A stretch of 64,000 nucleotides of DNA from positions 1,054,001 to 1,118,000 of the forward strand of contig NZ_CP031843.2 of assembly GCF_003606325.2 (NCBI RefSeq), read 5' to 3'. Below the pieces are notes generated by a model that saw only the letters and a program-made list of their open reading frames with translations, was not told the DNA's origin and did not search any database. The position numbers and the translations under genes are program-made. Positions 1 through 8,938 of the stretch are shown here, piece after piece (within the stretch, counting starts at the first letter, position 1; every line of letters begins with the position of its first letter). The DNA is from Bartonella kosoyi (GTDB taxonomy: Bacteria; Pseudomonadota; Alphaproteobacteria; Rhizobiales; Rhizobiaceae).

Positions 1-357
1 CGTTTTCAAGGCGCTTTTTGTCAATGACATAGACTCTAATAATTGCAAAATCACGCAGTATTTGCGTGCTCCATTGTTGAAATTGTGTTGCGCGTTTAGA
101 GTTGACCCGATATCCAATGGCGATAACGGCATCTAGGTTGTAAAGTTGTGTCTTATAGTTTTTACAGACAGAAGCAGTTATCCGGAAAATCCGGATAACT
201 AAATTTTCATCTAATTCTTGAGTTTCAAATATATTTTTTAAATGTTCGCTGATTGTACGGACATCTGCGCTAAATAACTCTGCTATAAGCTTTTGACGGA
301 CGAGGGAAAATTAGAAATTCAGCAGTGCTATTGTGGATAATTAATTTTTTAGGAGGT
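1..357 (-). pseudogene. RhuM-family protein remnant (partial at window edge)
   Basis: Reading the minus strand from about 300 to 1 gives a continuous stretch typical of RhuM-family proteins (named after a Salmonella pathogenicity-island protein): a helix-turn-helix-like part with AELFSADVRTISEHL, then YNLDAVIAIGYRVNSKRATQ and a terminal DKKRLEN where the window begins. The expected N-terminus, with KKLIIHNSTAEFLIF, lies at about 311-351 but in another frame. About 25 residues that family members carry between these parts seem to be missing, so the gene has an internal deletion plus frameshift. The rest lies outside the window. RhuM-like genes are often found on phages, plasmids and islands, which suggests a decayed mobile-origin gene. 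The family is recognised from motif memory; the size of the deletion is inferred. Confidence 0.7.
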
Positions 358-688
358 ATCTGATACCCTCTTAAAACGCGTCTTTTGCTGCTGAATATTA
401 CAAATTTTCTGTCGGCTGTCAGATGATATTGGCAAGAGGCTGGGCGCGATGATTATGCTCGTTTGCGCTGATTTTTATACAGTGCAGGTTAGCAGACGAT
501 GTGTTGCAGTACCATTTTTCCATCATGTTTGATATAATCAGTAGCTTATAATGAGGGTAAGGTCATTTTATCTTGATAGAAGTTATGTATTTTATCAAAA
601 TTAAGTTGATTAAGATTTTTTGTGACATTCATGCATGGGATGGTACCATGAATTGCGGGGCTTGATTGTTTTGTTAAGTTGGTGTGTT

Positions 689-2116
689 ATGGCTGTGAAA
701 AATGGTAAAAAAATGGAAAAAAAGAGTTCTAAGCCTGTCCCTCATTTCCTTAAAAATTTAAGGGGTGTAAAAAATTGGGAACAAGTTTTACAATGGCTTG
801 CTTTCCGTAAGGTAGAGGATATTGAGTGTATCACGCCTGATCAAGCAGGGGTGCCGCGTGGCAAGATGATGCTTTCTAAAAAATTTACATCGGAAACATC
901 ATTGGCATTGCCTTCAGCGGTTTTTGTAGCAACAATTTCAGGAGATTATCCTGAAGATGGGCATGGCTTTGAATATCCTAAAACTGATGGCGATCTGCGT
1001 CTTGAGCCTGATTTGTCTACATTAAGCATTGTACCATGGGAAGATGCTCCCACAGCACAGGTGATTTGTGATCTTGTATATCAAAATGGCCAAGTTGTCG
1101 ATTACACACCACGAAATGTTTTGCGAAAAGTAGTCAACTTTTATACGCAAATGGATCTAAAGCCGGTTGTTTCACCAGAAATTGAATTTTATTTAGTAGA
1201 GAAAAATCCTGATCCTGATTATCCTTTAGTTCCTCCCGTTGGTCGTTCTGGTCGTTCAATTGGTGGGGGGCAGGGCTATTCGATTGCCGGTGTGAATGAG
1301 TTTGATGAGTTCATTGATGATATTTATCATTTTTCGGAAGAACAAGGATTGGAGATTGATACACTTATTCACGAAGAGGGGGCAGGTCAGTTTGAAATCA
1401 ATTTACGTCATGGCGATCCGATTGAATTGGCTGATCAAGTTTTTATGTTTAAACGGACGATTCGTGAAGCAGCACTGAAACATAATATGTATGCAACTTT
1501 TATGGCAAAGCCCATTCAAGGGCAGCCGGGTTCTGCGATGCATATTCACCAATCAGTCGTTAATAAGAAGACAGGTATAAATATTTTTACGCAAGAAGAT
1601 GGTAAAGAAAGTGTTTGTTTTCGCCATTTTATCGGTGGATTACAAAAACATATGGCGGGAGGACTTGTCATGCTTGCGCCTTATGTTAATTCTTATCGAC
1701 GCCTTATGCCGGATGTTTCAGCACCTGTTAATTTACGATGGGGCTATGATAACCGGACCACAGCATTTCGTGTTCCTCGTTCTGCTCCTCAAGCGCGACG
1801 TGTCGAGAATAGGCTTCCTTCGTCAGATGCAAATCCTTATTTAGCTCTTGCAGCTTCTTTAGCGTGTGGTCTCATTGGTTTAAAACAGAAAATTAAACCG
1901 GATGAGCCAACAACAAATAATGTGAATGCTGATAATATTGAGTTACCCCGTGGTCTTATTGAGGCTGTCAATTTGTTTGAACAAGATACAGAAATACGTG
2001 CTATTTTAGGGGACGTGTTTGTCAGTACTTATGCTGCAATTAAACGACAAGAATTTGAAACCTTTATGGAAGTGATTAGTCCGTGGGAGCGCGAATATCT
2101 CTTGCTTAATGTTTGA
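689..2116 (+). CDS. puuA: Glutamine synthetase family protein, probable gamma-glutamylputrescine synthetase
   Basis: This is a GS-fold ATP-dependent ligase of about 475 residues. Catalytic-domain signatures are visible: PEIEFYLVE (metal ligands), GQFEINLRHGD, GSAMHIHQS and the C-terminal RVENRLPSSDANPYLALAAS. The N-terminal GKMMLSKKF segment and the FAD oxidoreductase gene directly downstream resemble the puuA-puuB pair, in which a polyamine or other amine is gamma-glutamylated and then oxidised. True nitrogen-assimilating GlnA is normally paired with glnB and differs at the N-terminus. The ATG at 689 is preferred. An upstream ATG at 635 would add 18 hydrophobic residues with no clear ribosome site, and 713 is another candidate. 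The substrate is inferred. puuC and puuD are not in the window. Confidence 0.8.
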   Translation: MAVKNGKKMEKKSSKPVPHFLKNLRGVKNWEQVLQWLAFRKVEDIECITPDQAGVPRGKMMLSKKFTSETSLALPSAVFVATISGDYPEDGHGFEYPKTDGDLRLEPDLSTLSIVPWEDAPTAQVICDLVYQNGQVVDYTPRNVLRKVVNFYTQMDLKPVVSPEIEFYLVEKNPDPDYPLVPPVGRSGRSIGGGQGYSIAGVNEFDEFIDDIYHFSEEQGLEIDTLIHEEGAGQFEINLRHGDPIELADQVFMFKRTIREAALKHNMYATFMAKPIQGQPGSAMHIHQSVVNKKTGINIFTQEDGKESVCFRHFIGGLQKHMAGGLVMLAPYVNSYRRLMPDVSAPVNLRWGYDNRTTAFRVPRSAPQARRVENRLPSSDANPYLALAASLACGLIGLKQKIKPDEPTTNNVNADNIELPRGLIEAVNLFEQDTEIRAILGDVFVSTYAAIKRQEFETFMEVISPWEREYLLLNV

Positions 2117-2127
2117 GGTTTATCACG

Positions 2128-3411
2128 ATGATTGACACTAATCCAATTTCTCCAGGACTTTCTTGGTATGAAGATACTTTAAAAGAGCGTCCCTCTTATC
2201 CTTCTTTTTGTGAAGATAGACAGTGTGATGTGGTCATTATTGGCGGTGGATTGACGGGACTTTCAGCTGCTTATCATTTAGCGAATGCTGGAGTGGATGT
2301 TGTTTTATTTGAAGCATCACGTTTTGGTGATGGTGCTTCGGGACGCAATGGTGGACAATTGGGAACAGGGCAACGGCAATGGGTCGAAACATTAGAGAAA
2401 AAATATGATTTTGAGCGTAGTAAAGTGCTGTTTGATTTAGCAGAAGAAGCTAAAAGAGATATTTTATCTTTATGCGCGTTGCCTGATTTGCAATGCGATT
2501 TTATGGCAGGACAGTTTTCTGTAACCCATAAAAGGCGTGAGCTTTTCTCTTATCAACGGCATATTGAGGCAATGCAGCGTTATGGCTATCATGCGCTTAC
2601 TTTTATGGATAGGGTTGAAACATCTAGGCGACTTGGATCGTCTTTTTATTGTGGTGGTATTTATGATGCGGATACCGGTCATATAAATCCCTTAAAATTG
2701 ATTGTTGGGTTGGCAAAAAGGGCTAAAGATGCTGGTGCTAAGCTTTATGAGAAGACACAAGTAACAACCGTGAAGAGCAAGGGAGTTCATTGGAAAGTGA
2801 TAACAGAAAAAGGGAGTATAACAGCAGAGCATGTTTTACTCGCAACGAATGGGTATAAACTTGGGCTTCAGCGTTTTGTTCAGAAAAAGATTGTTTCTAT
2901 TCGCTCGTATATTGGAGCAACGGAACCATTACCAAAGAACAGTTCAATTCTCATGAGCGGTGAATCGGTTGATGATTCCCGTTTTATGGTTCGTTATTTT
3001 CGCAAAAGCATCGATAATCGTCTCTTATTTGGTGGTGTAGAAAGTTACAATAATAAGAATCCTATAAATTTAGATGTACGTATAAAACGGCAAATTGCTG
3101 AAATTTATCCTCAATTACACTCTATCAATCTCAGCCATCGTTGGGGAGCAACGGTTGCTATCACGGTTGAGCGTATGCCTTATGTTCGCCAACTTTTCTC
3201 AAGGATGACTTATTGTGGTGGTTATTCAGGGCATGGTGTTATGCTTGCTCCTTTTATGGGAAAATTATATGCAGAATGGTTGACTGGGAATCATGAACGT
3301 TTTGCCCATTTTCAGAACTTAAAGATTTCATCCTTTCCAGGAGGAAACGTTTTGCGCTATCCGCTTATATTTTTAGCAATGCGTTGGTTTTCTTTAATGG
3401 ATCGTCTTTAA
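2128..3411 (+). CDS. puuB: FAD-dependent amine oxidoreductase, gamma-glutamylputrescine oxidase-like
   Basis: A DAO-family flavoprotein of about 427 residues. It opens with a dinucleotide-binding motif, VVIIGGGLTGLSAAYHLANAG (about residues 36-56), followed by ASGRNGGQLGTGQ, typical of OrdL/PuuB-like oxidases. It ends with GGYSGHGVMLAPFMGKLYAEW, the C-terminal FAD contact. It probably oxidises a gamma-glutamylated amine made by the preceding ligase, releasing an aldehyde and peroxide. The ATG at 2128 sits 11 nt past the stop of the upstream gene and has GAGG at 2115-2118. A TTG at 2113 would overlap the upstream stop and is less likely. The two genes are probably one transcript. The substrate assignment rests on the neighbour. 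Confidence 0.8.
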   Translation: MIDTNPISPGLSWYEDTLKERPSYPSFCEDRQCDVVIIGGGLTGLSAAYHLANAGVDVVLFEASRFGDGASGRNGGQLGTGQRQWVETLEKKYDFERSKVLFDLAEEAKRDILSLCALPDLQCDFMAGQFSVTHKRRELFSYQRHIEAMQRYGYHALTFMDRVETSRRLGSSFYCGGIYDADTGHINPLKLIVGLAKRAKDAGAKLYEKTQVTTVKSKGVHWKVITEKGSITAEHVLLATNGYKLGLQRFVQKKIVSIRSYIGATEPLPKNSSILMSGESVDDSRFMVRYFRKSIDNRLLFGGVESYNNKNPINLDVRIKRQIAEIYPQLHSINLSHRWGATVAITVERMPYVRQLFSRMTYCGGYSGHGVMLAPFMGKLYAEWLTGNHERFAHFQNLKISSFPGGNVLRYPLIFLAMRWFSLMDRL

Positions 3412-3533
3412 CAGAAACATTGATTGAAATGTAGAAAATTAATGGCTTATTTAGGTTCTGTCTGCTTTAATGATGGAAGCTGTTATAAGTAGTTATAGGA
3501 TTGAATAATCGAATAGAAAAATAAAATAAGTTC

Positions 3534-5006
3534 ATGGCCAGTAAAATTATTCCAGTTTCTCCCTTTGATTGTATTGTTTTTGGTGGTAACGGTGACCTAG
3601 CAGCACGCAAACTTATGCCTGCTCTCTATCATTGTCAGTGTGTTGGGCAATTTAATGAGCCCACCCGTATTATTGGGGTGGCACGTTCTGCATGGAATAA
3701 TGAAGAATATCAAAATTTTGTTCGTGCGTCTTTAGAAACACATGTTCATAAGGAAGATCTCAATTCAACTGAACTTCATCGTTTTCTTGCACGTTTAACT
3801 TACGTTTCTGTTGATGTTTCCTCCAATCGAGGGTGGCAAGATTTTGCGCTGGTATTGTCACAAGATTCAGCAGATATTCGAGCTTTTTATTTGGCTGTTG
3901 GTTCGCAGCTTTTTGCTGATATTGCAATGCAGTTGGGGAAAGGCAATTTGGTAACACCACAAACACGAATTATCATTGAAAAACCTATTGGTCGTGATGT
4001 AAAAACAGCTGTTTCGCTTAACGATGCATTTGCAAGTGTTTGTAATGAAGATCAAATCTTTCGCATTGATCATTATCTTGGCAAGGAAACTGTTCAAAAC
4101 TTGATGGCATTACGGTTTGTGAATACACTTTATGAGCCGTTATGGAATTCTAATTATATTGATCATGTTCAGATAACCGTTGCTGAATCTTTAGGTTTGG
4201 AAGGGCGTGCAGAATATTATGAGAGTGCAGGTGCGCTACGCGATATGGTGCAAAATCATATGTTGCAATTGCTCTGTTTGGTGGCGATGGAAATACCATT
4301 TACGAATAGAGCAAATGCTGTGCGTGATGAAAAACTGAAGGTTTTGCATTCTTTAACACCTCTTGATATTCATAATGTAGAACAACATACCGTGCGTGGG
4401 CAGTATGTCGCGGGTACATTGAATGGTGTTCGTGTGGGATCTTATCTTGAAGATTTGGGAAGAGCAAGTGAGAGCGAAACATTTGTAGCGTTGAAGGTTA
4501 AGATTAATAATTGGCGTTGGGCAGATACGCCTTTTTATTTACGAACTGGTAAGCGTATGCCTACGCGAATGTCTGAAATTGTGGTTTTTTTCAAATCCAT
4601 TCCACATAATATTTTTAATGTGGATTCGGATGAGATTTTTTCTAATCGGCTTGTTATTCGTCTCCAGCCTGATGAAGGTGTCAAACAATGGTTGATGATT
4701 AAGGATCCGGGTCCTGGTGGTATGCGATTTCGTCATATCCCCTTGGATATGAGTTTTGCTTCTGCATTTTCTCAACGTAATCCTGATGCTTATGAACGCT
4801 TATTAATGGATGTTATTCGTGGAGATCAAACACTCTTTATGCGTCGTGATGAAGTTGAAGCGGCTTGGCGTTGGATTGAGCCTGTTCTTGAGGGATGGCA
4901 AGCAATAAAGCAGCCTATTTATGAATATAGTGCGGGCTCATGGGGCCCTATTGCTTCGACGATTTTAATGGAACGTGATGGACGTATATGGAACAATTTA
5001 GTTTAG
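3534..5006 (+). CDS. zwf: Glucose-6-phosphate 1-dehydrogenase
   Basis: Oxidises glucose-6-phosphate to 6-phosphogluconolactone with NADP+, the entry to the Entner-Doudoroff and pentose phosphate routes. The protein has 490 residues, the family's usual length. It shows the N-terminal nucleotide-binding GGNGDLAARKLMPALY (about 17-32), the EKPIGRD loop near 149 and the active-site RIDHYLGKE (177-185) containing the substrate-binding and catalytic His. It is first in a zwf-pgl-edd cluster with short gaps (17 and about 55 nt), matching rhizobial operons. The ribosome site is weak. The 120-nt gap from the preceding oxidoreductase probably holds the operon promoter. Confidence 0.97.
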   Translation: MASKIIPVSPFDCIVFGGNGDLAARKLMPALYHCQCVGQFNEPTRIIGVARSAWNNEEYQNFVRASLETHVHKEDLNSTELHRFLARLTYVSVDVSSNRGWQDFALVLSQDSADIRAFYLAVGSQLFADIAMQLGKGNLVTPQTRIIIEKPIGRDVKTAVSLNDAFASVCNEDQIFRIDHYLGKETVQNLMALRFVNTLYEPLWNSNYIDHVQITVAESLGLEGRAEYYESAGALRDMVQNHMLQLLCLVAMEIPFTNRANAVRDEKLKVLHSLTPLDIHNVEQHTVRGQYVAGTLNGVRVGSYLEDLGRASESETFVALKVKINNWRWADTPFYLRTGKRMPTRMSEIVVFFKSIPHNIFNVDSDEIFSNRLVIRLQPDEGVKQWLMIKDPGPGGMRFRHIPLDMSFASAFSQRNPDAYERLLMDVIRGDQTLFMRRDEVEAAWRWIEPVLEGWQAIKQPIYEYSAGSWGPIASTILMERDGRIWNNLV

Positions 5007-5023
5007 AGCAATAAACAATAAGT

Positions 5024-5776
5024 ATGCATGGAATGAATATTGACCGTTTAAATTTTGAAACACCCACGACTCTTGCTTTAGCATTGGCTGACCGTGTTGC
5101 AGCAGAGCTTAGTATAGCTGTTCTTGAGCGCAAGCGCGCGATTTTAGCAGTGTCTGGTGGTAAAACACCAGAATTGTTTTTTCATTATTTATCAAAAGCG
5201 GATATTGATTGGCAAAATATCATTATCACTTTGGTTGATGAACGTTTTGTCCCTATACATGATGAACGTTCAAATGAACATACGGTACAGCGTTATTTGT
5301 TACAAAATTTTGCAACGAAAGCACGTTTTGTAGGACTTTATCATAAGGCACGCACCGTTGAACTTGCCGCTTTTTCAGCAGCAAGTCGTGTTAATACTTT
5401 GCCCAAACCCTTTGATGTTGTTGTTTTAGGAATGGGGATTGATGGACATACGGCTTCCTTTTTTCCTGATGCTGATCGTTTAAAGCAAGCACTTGATCTT
5501 CGAACACAAGCACTTGTTTTACCACTTCATGCAAAAAGTGCTATTGAGCCAAGACTCACACTAACGTTGCCAGTCATAATGCAATCTCGTTGCATTATTC
5601 TCCATTTCGAAGGTTTTCAGAAACGCCATTGTTTTGAAGAAGCTTGTCAAGATGGAGCTGAAATAGAAATGCCCATTCGGGCGATTTTGCGTAATTCTCC
5701 TCATCTTGTGCAGGTTTATTGGTCGCCAGCAGAAAATGAAATAAGTGAATTAGAAGATGAGACACAAGGTGAATAG
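5024..5776 (+). CDS. pgl: 6-phosphogluconolactonase
   Basis: Hydrolyses 6-phosphogluconolactone made by Zwf. The 250-residue protein belongs to the DevB/glucosamine-6-phosphate isomerase-like family. Visible motifs are LAVSGGKTPELFF in the N-terminal third, LVDERFVP with EHTVQRYLL, and VVLGMGIDGHTASFFPDA, the signature containing the catalytic region. It lies between zwf and edd on the same strand, which fixes its pathway role. The start could be the ATG at 5024 or the in-frame ATG at 5033; neither has a strong ribosome site, so the choice is uncertain by three residues. Confidence 0.95.
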   Translation: MHGMNIDRLNFETPTTLALALADRVAAELSIAVLERKRAILAVSGGKTPELFFHYLSKADIDWQNIIITLVDERFVPIHDERSNEHTVQRYLLQNFATKARFVGLYHKARTVELAAFSAASRVNTLPKPFDVVVLGMGIDGHTASFFPDADRLKQALDLRTQALVLPLHAKSAIEPRLTLTLPVIMQSRCIILHFEGFQKRHCFEEACQDGAEIEMPIRAILRNSPHLVQVYWSPAENEISELEDETQGE

Positions 5777-5831
5777 AAACGCAATCTCTCTTTAATGAAT
5801 GAGGGGAGTATCAATGAAGGGGGAAATAAAT

Positions 5832-7655
5832 ATGGCACTTTCCAAGACAATTGCCACAGTTACACGAAGGATTTATGAACGCTCTCGACCTACACGAGAA
5901 ATTTATTTAGATCGTATTGCGAATGCACAGGCTCACCGTCCCAAGCGGAGTTTTTTGGGATGTGCTAATCAGGCTCATGGTTTTGCTGCTTGTGGTGCAA
6001 TAGACAAAGAGCGCTTGAAGGAAAATATCGTTGGGAATATCGGCATTATCACGGCATATAACGATATACTTTCAGCCCATCAACCTTTTGAAAAGTTTCC
6101 TCACTTAATTAAAGAGGCAGCCCGTATGGTTGGTGCTGTTGCACAGGTAGCAGGGGGAGTTCCTGCGATGTGTGATGGTGTTACGCAGGGGAATAGGGGG
6201 ATGGAGCTTTCCCTTTTTTCGCGTGAAGTGATTGCAATGGCGACAGCGATAAGCTTATCACACGATGTCTTTGATGCAGCTTTGTATCTTGGGGTGTGTG
6301 ATAAAATCGTCCCCGGTTTATTGATTGGAGCACTAACATTTGGTCACTTACCAGGAATCTTTATACCCGCTGGTCCTATGACAACAGGTCAAGGGAATGA
6401 TGAAAAAGCAAAAATACGTCAACTTTACGCGGAAAATAAAATAGATCGCCAGACACTCTTGGAATCAGAAGCTCGTTCTTATCATGGACCAGGAACATGT
6501 ACATTCTATGGAACGGCTAACTCAAATCAGGTGATACTAGAGATGATGGGGCTGCATATGCCGGGAGCTTCTTTTGTCAATGCGAATACACCATTGCGTG
6601 ATGCTTTAACAAAAGAAGCGACAAAGCGTGTACTTGAAATGACCGATCTTGGTGATCATTATAGACCACTTGGGATGATCATTGATGAGCGTTCTTTTGT
6701 GAATGCCATTGTAGGATTAAATGCAACAGGAGGCTCTACCAATCATACGATCCATTTGATAGCTATCGCTGCGGCTTGCGGTATTCAATTGACATGGCAT
6801 GATATTGCGGAAATTTCATGCCATGTGCCTCTTTTAGCGCGAATTTATCCGAATGGTTTGGCTGATATCAATCATTTTTATGCAGCAGGGGGAATAGGAT
6901 TTATTATTCGCGAGCTTATTGAGGCCGGTTTAGTGCATGAAGATGTTTCTACAGTTTTTGGTAAAGATCTCCATGCTTATGCAATTGAAGCAAAGCTTTC
7001 TGCGGATGGCTGTGTGGTGCGTGAAGCTGCTCTTAAGGAAAGTGGTGATCATAAGGTGTTAGCAGGGTGGAAAAAACCATTTCAATCTGAGGGGGGGCTT
7101 CGTGTTTTATCGGGAGATTTGGGAACCGCTATTATAAAAGTTTCATCTGTTAAACCAGAATATTGGCAAATTAAAGCACCAGTCCTTGTCTTTAATGATC
7201 AAGAGGAGCTCCAAAAATCTTTTCAATCTGGTGCGTTGCATGATAAAGATTTTATCGCTGTTATTCGCTATCAAGGACCAAAAGCCAATGGTATGCCAGA
7301 ACTTCATAAATTAACAACCATTTTAGGCGTTTTACAAGATCGCGGTCAAAGGATAGCATTAATAACGGATGGCCGTATGTCCGGAGCATCAGGAAAAATT
7401 CCTTCTGCCATCCATGTGACGCCAGAAGCTTTGGATAATGGTCCCATTGCACGTTTGCAAGATGGTGACATTGTTTTCCTTGATGTTCATGGGGGTAAAT
7501 TAACTCTTTTAGAGGATTTAGCAAAATTTAACGCACGAACAATCACACCTCCTGATCTTACAAAAAACGAACAGGGTGTTGGACGTGAACTCTTTCGTGT
7601 TTTTCGTCAATCGGTTAATCGTGCAGATCAGGGGGCATCTGTTTTTATGACTTGA
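5832..7655 (+). CDS. edd: Phosphogluconate dehydratase
   Basis: Dehydrates 6-phosphogluconate to 2-keto-3-deoxy-6-phosphogluconate, the committing step of the Entner-Doudoroff pathway. It is an IlvD/Edd-family iron-sulfur enzyme of about 607 residues. Recognisable stretches include [66 protein letters not shown] and [20 protein letters not shown]. The ATG at 5832 is preferred because the residues after it ([15 protein letters not shown]) match the family N-terminus and AAGGGGGA lies just upstream. ATGs at 5799 and 5814 are in frame but add non-conserved residues. The aldolase gene eda is not in this window. Confidence 0.96.
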   Translation: MALSKTIATVTRRIYERSRPTREIYLDRIANAQAHRPKRSFLGCANQAHGFAACGAIDKERLKENIVGNIGIITAYNDILSAHQPFEKFPHLIKEAARMVGAVAQVAGGVPAMCDGVTQGNRGMELSLFSREVIAMATAISLSHDVFDAALYLGVCDKIVPGLLIGALTFGHLPGIFIPAGPMTTGQGNDEKAKIRQLYAENKIDRQTLLESEARSYHGPGTCTFYGTANSNQVILEMMGLHMPGASFVNANTPLRDALTKEATKRVLEMTDLGDHYRPLGMIIDERSFVNAIVGLNATGGSTNHTIHLIAIAAACGIQLTWHDIAEISCHVPLLARIYPNGLADINHFYAAGGIGFIIRELIEAGLVHEDVSTVFGKDLHAYAIEAKLSADGCVVREAALKESGDHKVLAGWKKPFQSEGGLRVLSGDLGTAIIKVSSVKPEYWQIKAPVLVFNDQEELQKSFQSGALHDKDFIAVIRYQGPKANGMPELHKLTTILGVLQDRGQRIALITDGRMSGASGKIPSAIHVTPEALDNGPIARLQDGDIVFLDVHGGKLTLLEDLAKFNARTITPPDLTKNEQGVGRELFRVFRQSVNRADQGASVFMT

Positions 7656-7706
7656 GGAATGCAAAAAGAAACAAGATGAACGACGTGTAATGCAACCATG
7701 TACAAT

Positions 7707-7721
7707 GAATTGTTACAATTC
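7707..7721. terminator. Weak hairpin between convergent edd and folD
   Basis: GAATTG and CAATTC form a 6-bp stem around a three-base loop, directly against the folD stop codon. On the plus strand it is followed by a T-rich stretch. It is low in GC, so it would be a weak or bidirectional terminator at best. The call relies on its position between convergent genes. Confidence 0.25.
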
Positions 7722-8621
7722 TTAGAATTTTGGTATAGGAAGATTGTGTAATCGGACGGCGGCTTTAAGTGTATTAACCATAAGCATGGCAATAGTCATG
7801 GGGCCAACACCTCCTGGAACAGGAGTGATTGCAGCAGCTTTTTCTTTTACGTTTTCAAAATCGACATCCCCAATAAGATGGGTTTTTCCTACACCTTTTT
7901 CTGGAGCTGGAATGCGATTAATGCCTACATCAATAACAATAGCATCCTTTTTAATCCAGTCTTTTTTTATCATTTGTGGGCGACCTACAGCTGCTACGAG
8001 AATATCGGCACTCCGACAGACATCATCAAGGTCACGGGTACGACTGTGGGCAATTGTCACAGTAGCATTGGCTGCAGTTAAAAGGGCAGCCATAGGTTTG
8101 CCAACAATATTAGAGCGTCCAACAACGACAGCATCAAGCCCAGATAAATCTCGCCCACAGTGTTGTTCAATCATCATCATAGCACCAGCTGGTGTGCAGG
8201 GAATAATAGCATCTTCAAGTGCATTTGCTGCGAGTTTTCCTACATTGACATAATGGAAACCATCAACATCTTTTTGGAAAGCAACGGCTTGTGTTATGCG
8301 GTTTGTATTGATATGGGCAGGGAGAGGCAGCTGGACCAAAATACCATGAATTTTTGGATCAGAATTTAACGTTGCAATAAGCTGAAGGAGCTCTTTTTCT
8401 TGTGTTTCTTTGGAAACGGCATGTTTGATGGAAAGAAATCCACATTCTTCAGCTTTTTTATTTTTTGAAGCGACATAGACTTGGCTTGCAGGATCGTCTC
8501 CAACGATAATAACAGCGATACCAGGTTGTATATTATAGTTATTGCGGAGTTTTATGGTTTCAGCCTTAACTTTCACAATAATCTCTTCAGCAAGTTTTTT
8601 TCCGTCGATAATATTATTCAT
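7722..8621 (-). CDS. folD: Methylenetetrahydrofolate dehydrogenase / methenyltetrahydrofolate cyclohydrolase
   Basis: Bifunctional one-carbon enzyme interconverting methylene-, methenyl- and formyl-tetrahydrofolate, using NADP. Motifs seen are [20 protein letters not shown] (substrate-site Tyr and Lys), [38 protein letters not shown] for cofactor binding, and the C-terminal [16 protein letters not shown]. Starting at the ATG at 8621 gives 299 residues, the usual family size, with AAGGG upstream at good spacing. A start at 8666 would add 15 non-conserved residues. The gene stands alone and is convergent with edd. Confidence 0.96.
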   Translation of the reverse strand: MNNIIDGKKLAEEIIVKVKAETIKLRNNYNIQPGIAVIIVGDDPASQVYVASKNKKAEECGFLSIKHAVSKETQEKELLQLIATLNSDPKIHGILVQLPLPAHINTNRITQAVAFQKDVDGFHYVNVGKLAANALEDAIIPCTPAGAMMMIEQHCGRDLSGLDAVVVGRSNIVGKPMAALLTAANATVTIAHSRTRDLDDVCRSADILVAAVGRPQMIKKDWIKKDAIVIDVGINRIPAPEKGVGKTHLIGDVDFENVKEKAAAITPVPGGVGPMTIAMLMVNTLKAAVRLHNLPIPKF

Positions 8622-8666
8622 GAGAGAGACCCTTTCGGTAAGGCTGTTTGTTTTTTTGTAAAGCAT

Positions 8667-8938
8667 TTTCTAATAATACGATAGAGTTTTATAGCAATAT
8701 TCATATGAGAACAGTAAGAATGGCTTAATAATGTTGTGGATTTATCGTTTTAGAATACTTTTAAATAATTGCTTTATAAAGAAGCAGCAATATTGCTGTT
8801 TGAATAAACTTTGGATAAAGAACAAAAATAGTGAAAATACAAAATGGGTATGGTCAATTATAGGGGTATAAAAAGCCTTTTAACGATTATTTAAGTTTAT
8901 TTTCAATCTGTTCTAGGGGATAGGTATAGAGGGATATT
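8667..8938. other. Intergenic region between divergent folD and asmA-like gene
   Basis: About 270 bp of AT-rich sequence that must hold the promoters of two divergent genes. No convincing operator, fossil or small gene was seen. Confidence 0.5.

Noticed and set aside
7744..8253. A 169-codon plus-strand frame opposite folD
   Set aside because: It lies entirely antisense to a clearly conserved enzyme, has no ribosome site, and its composition is a shadow of folD.
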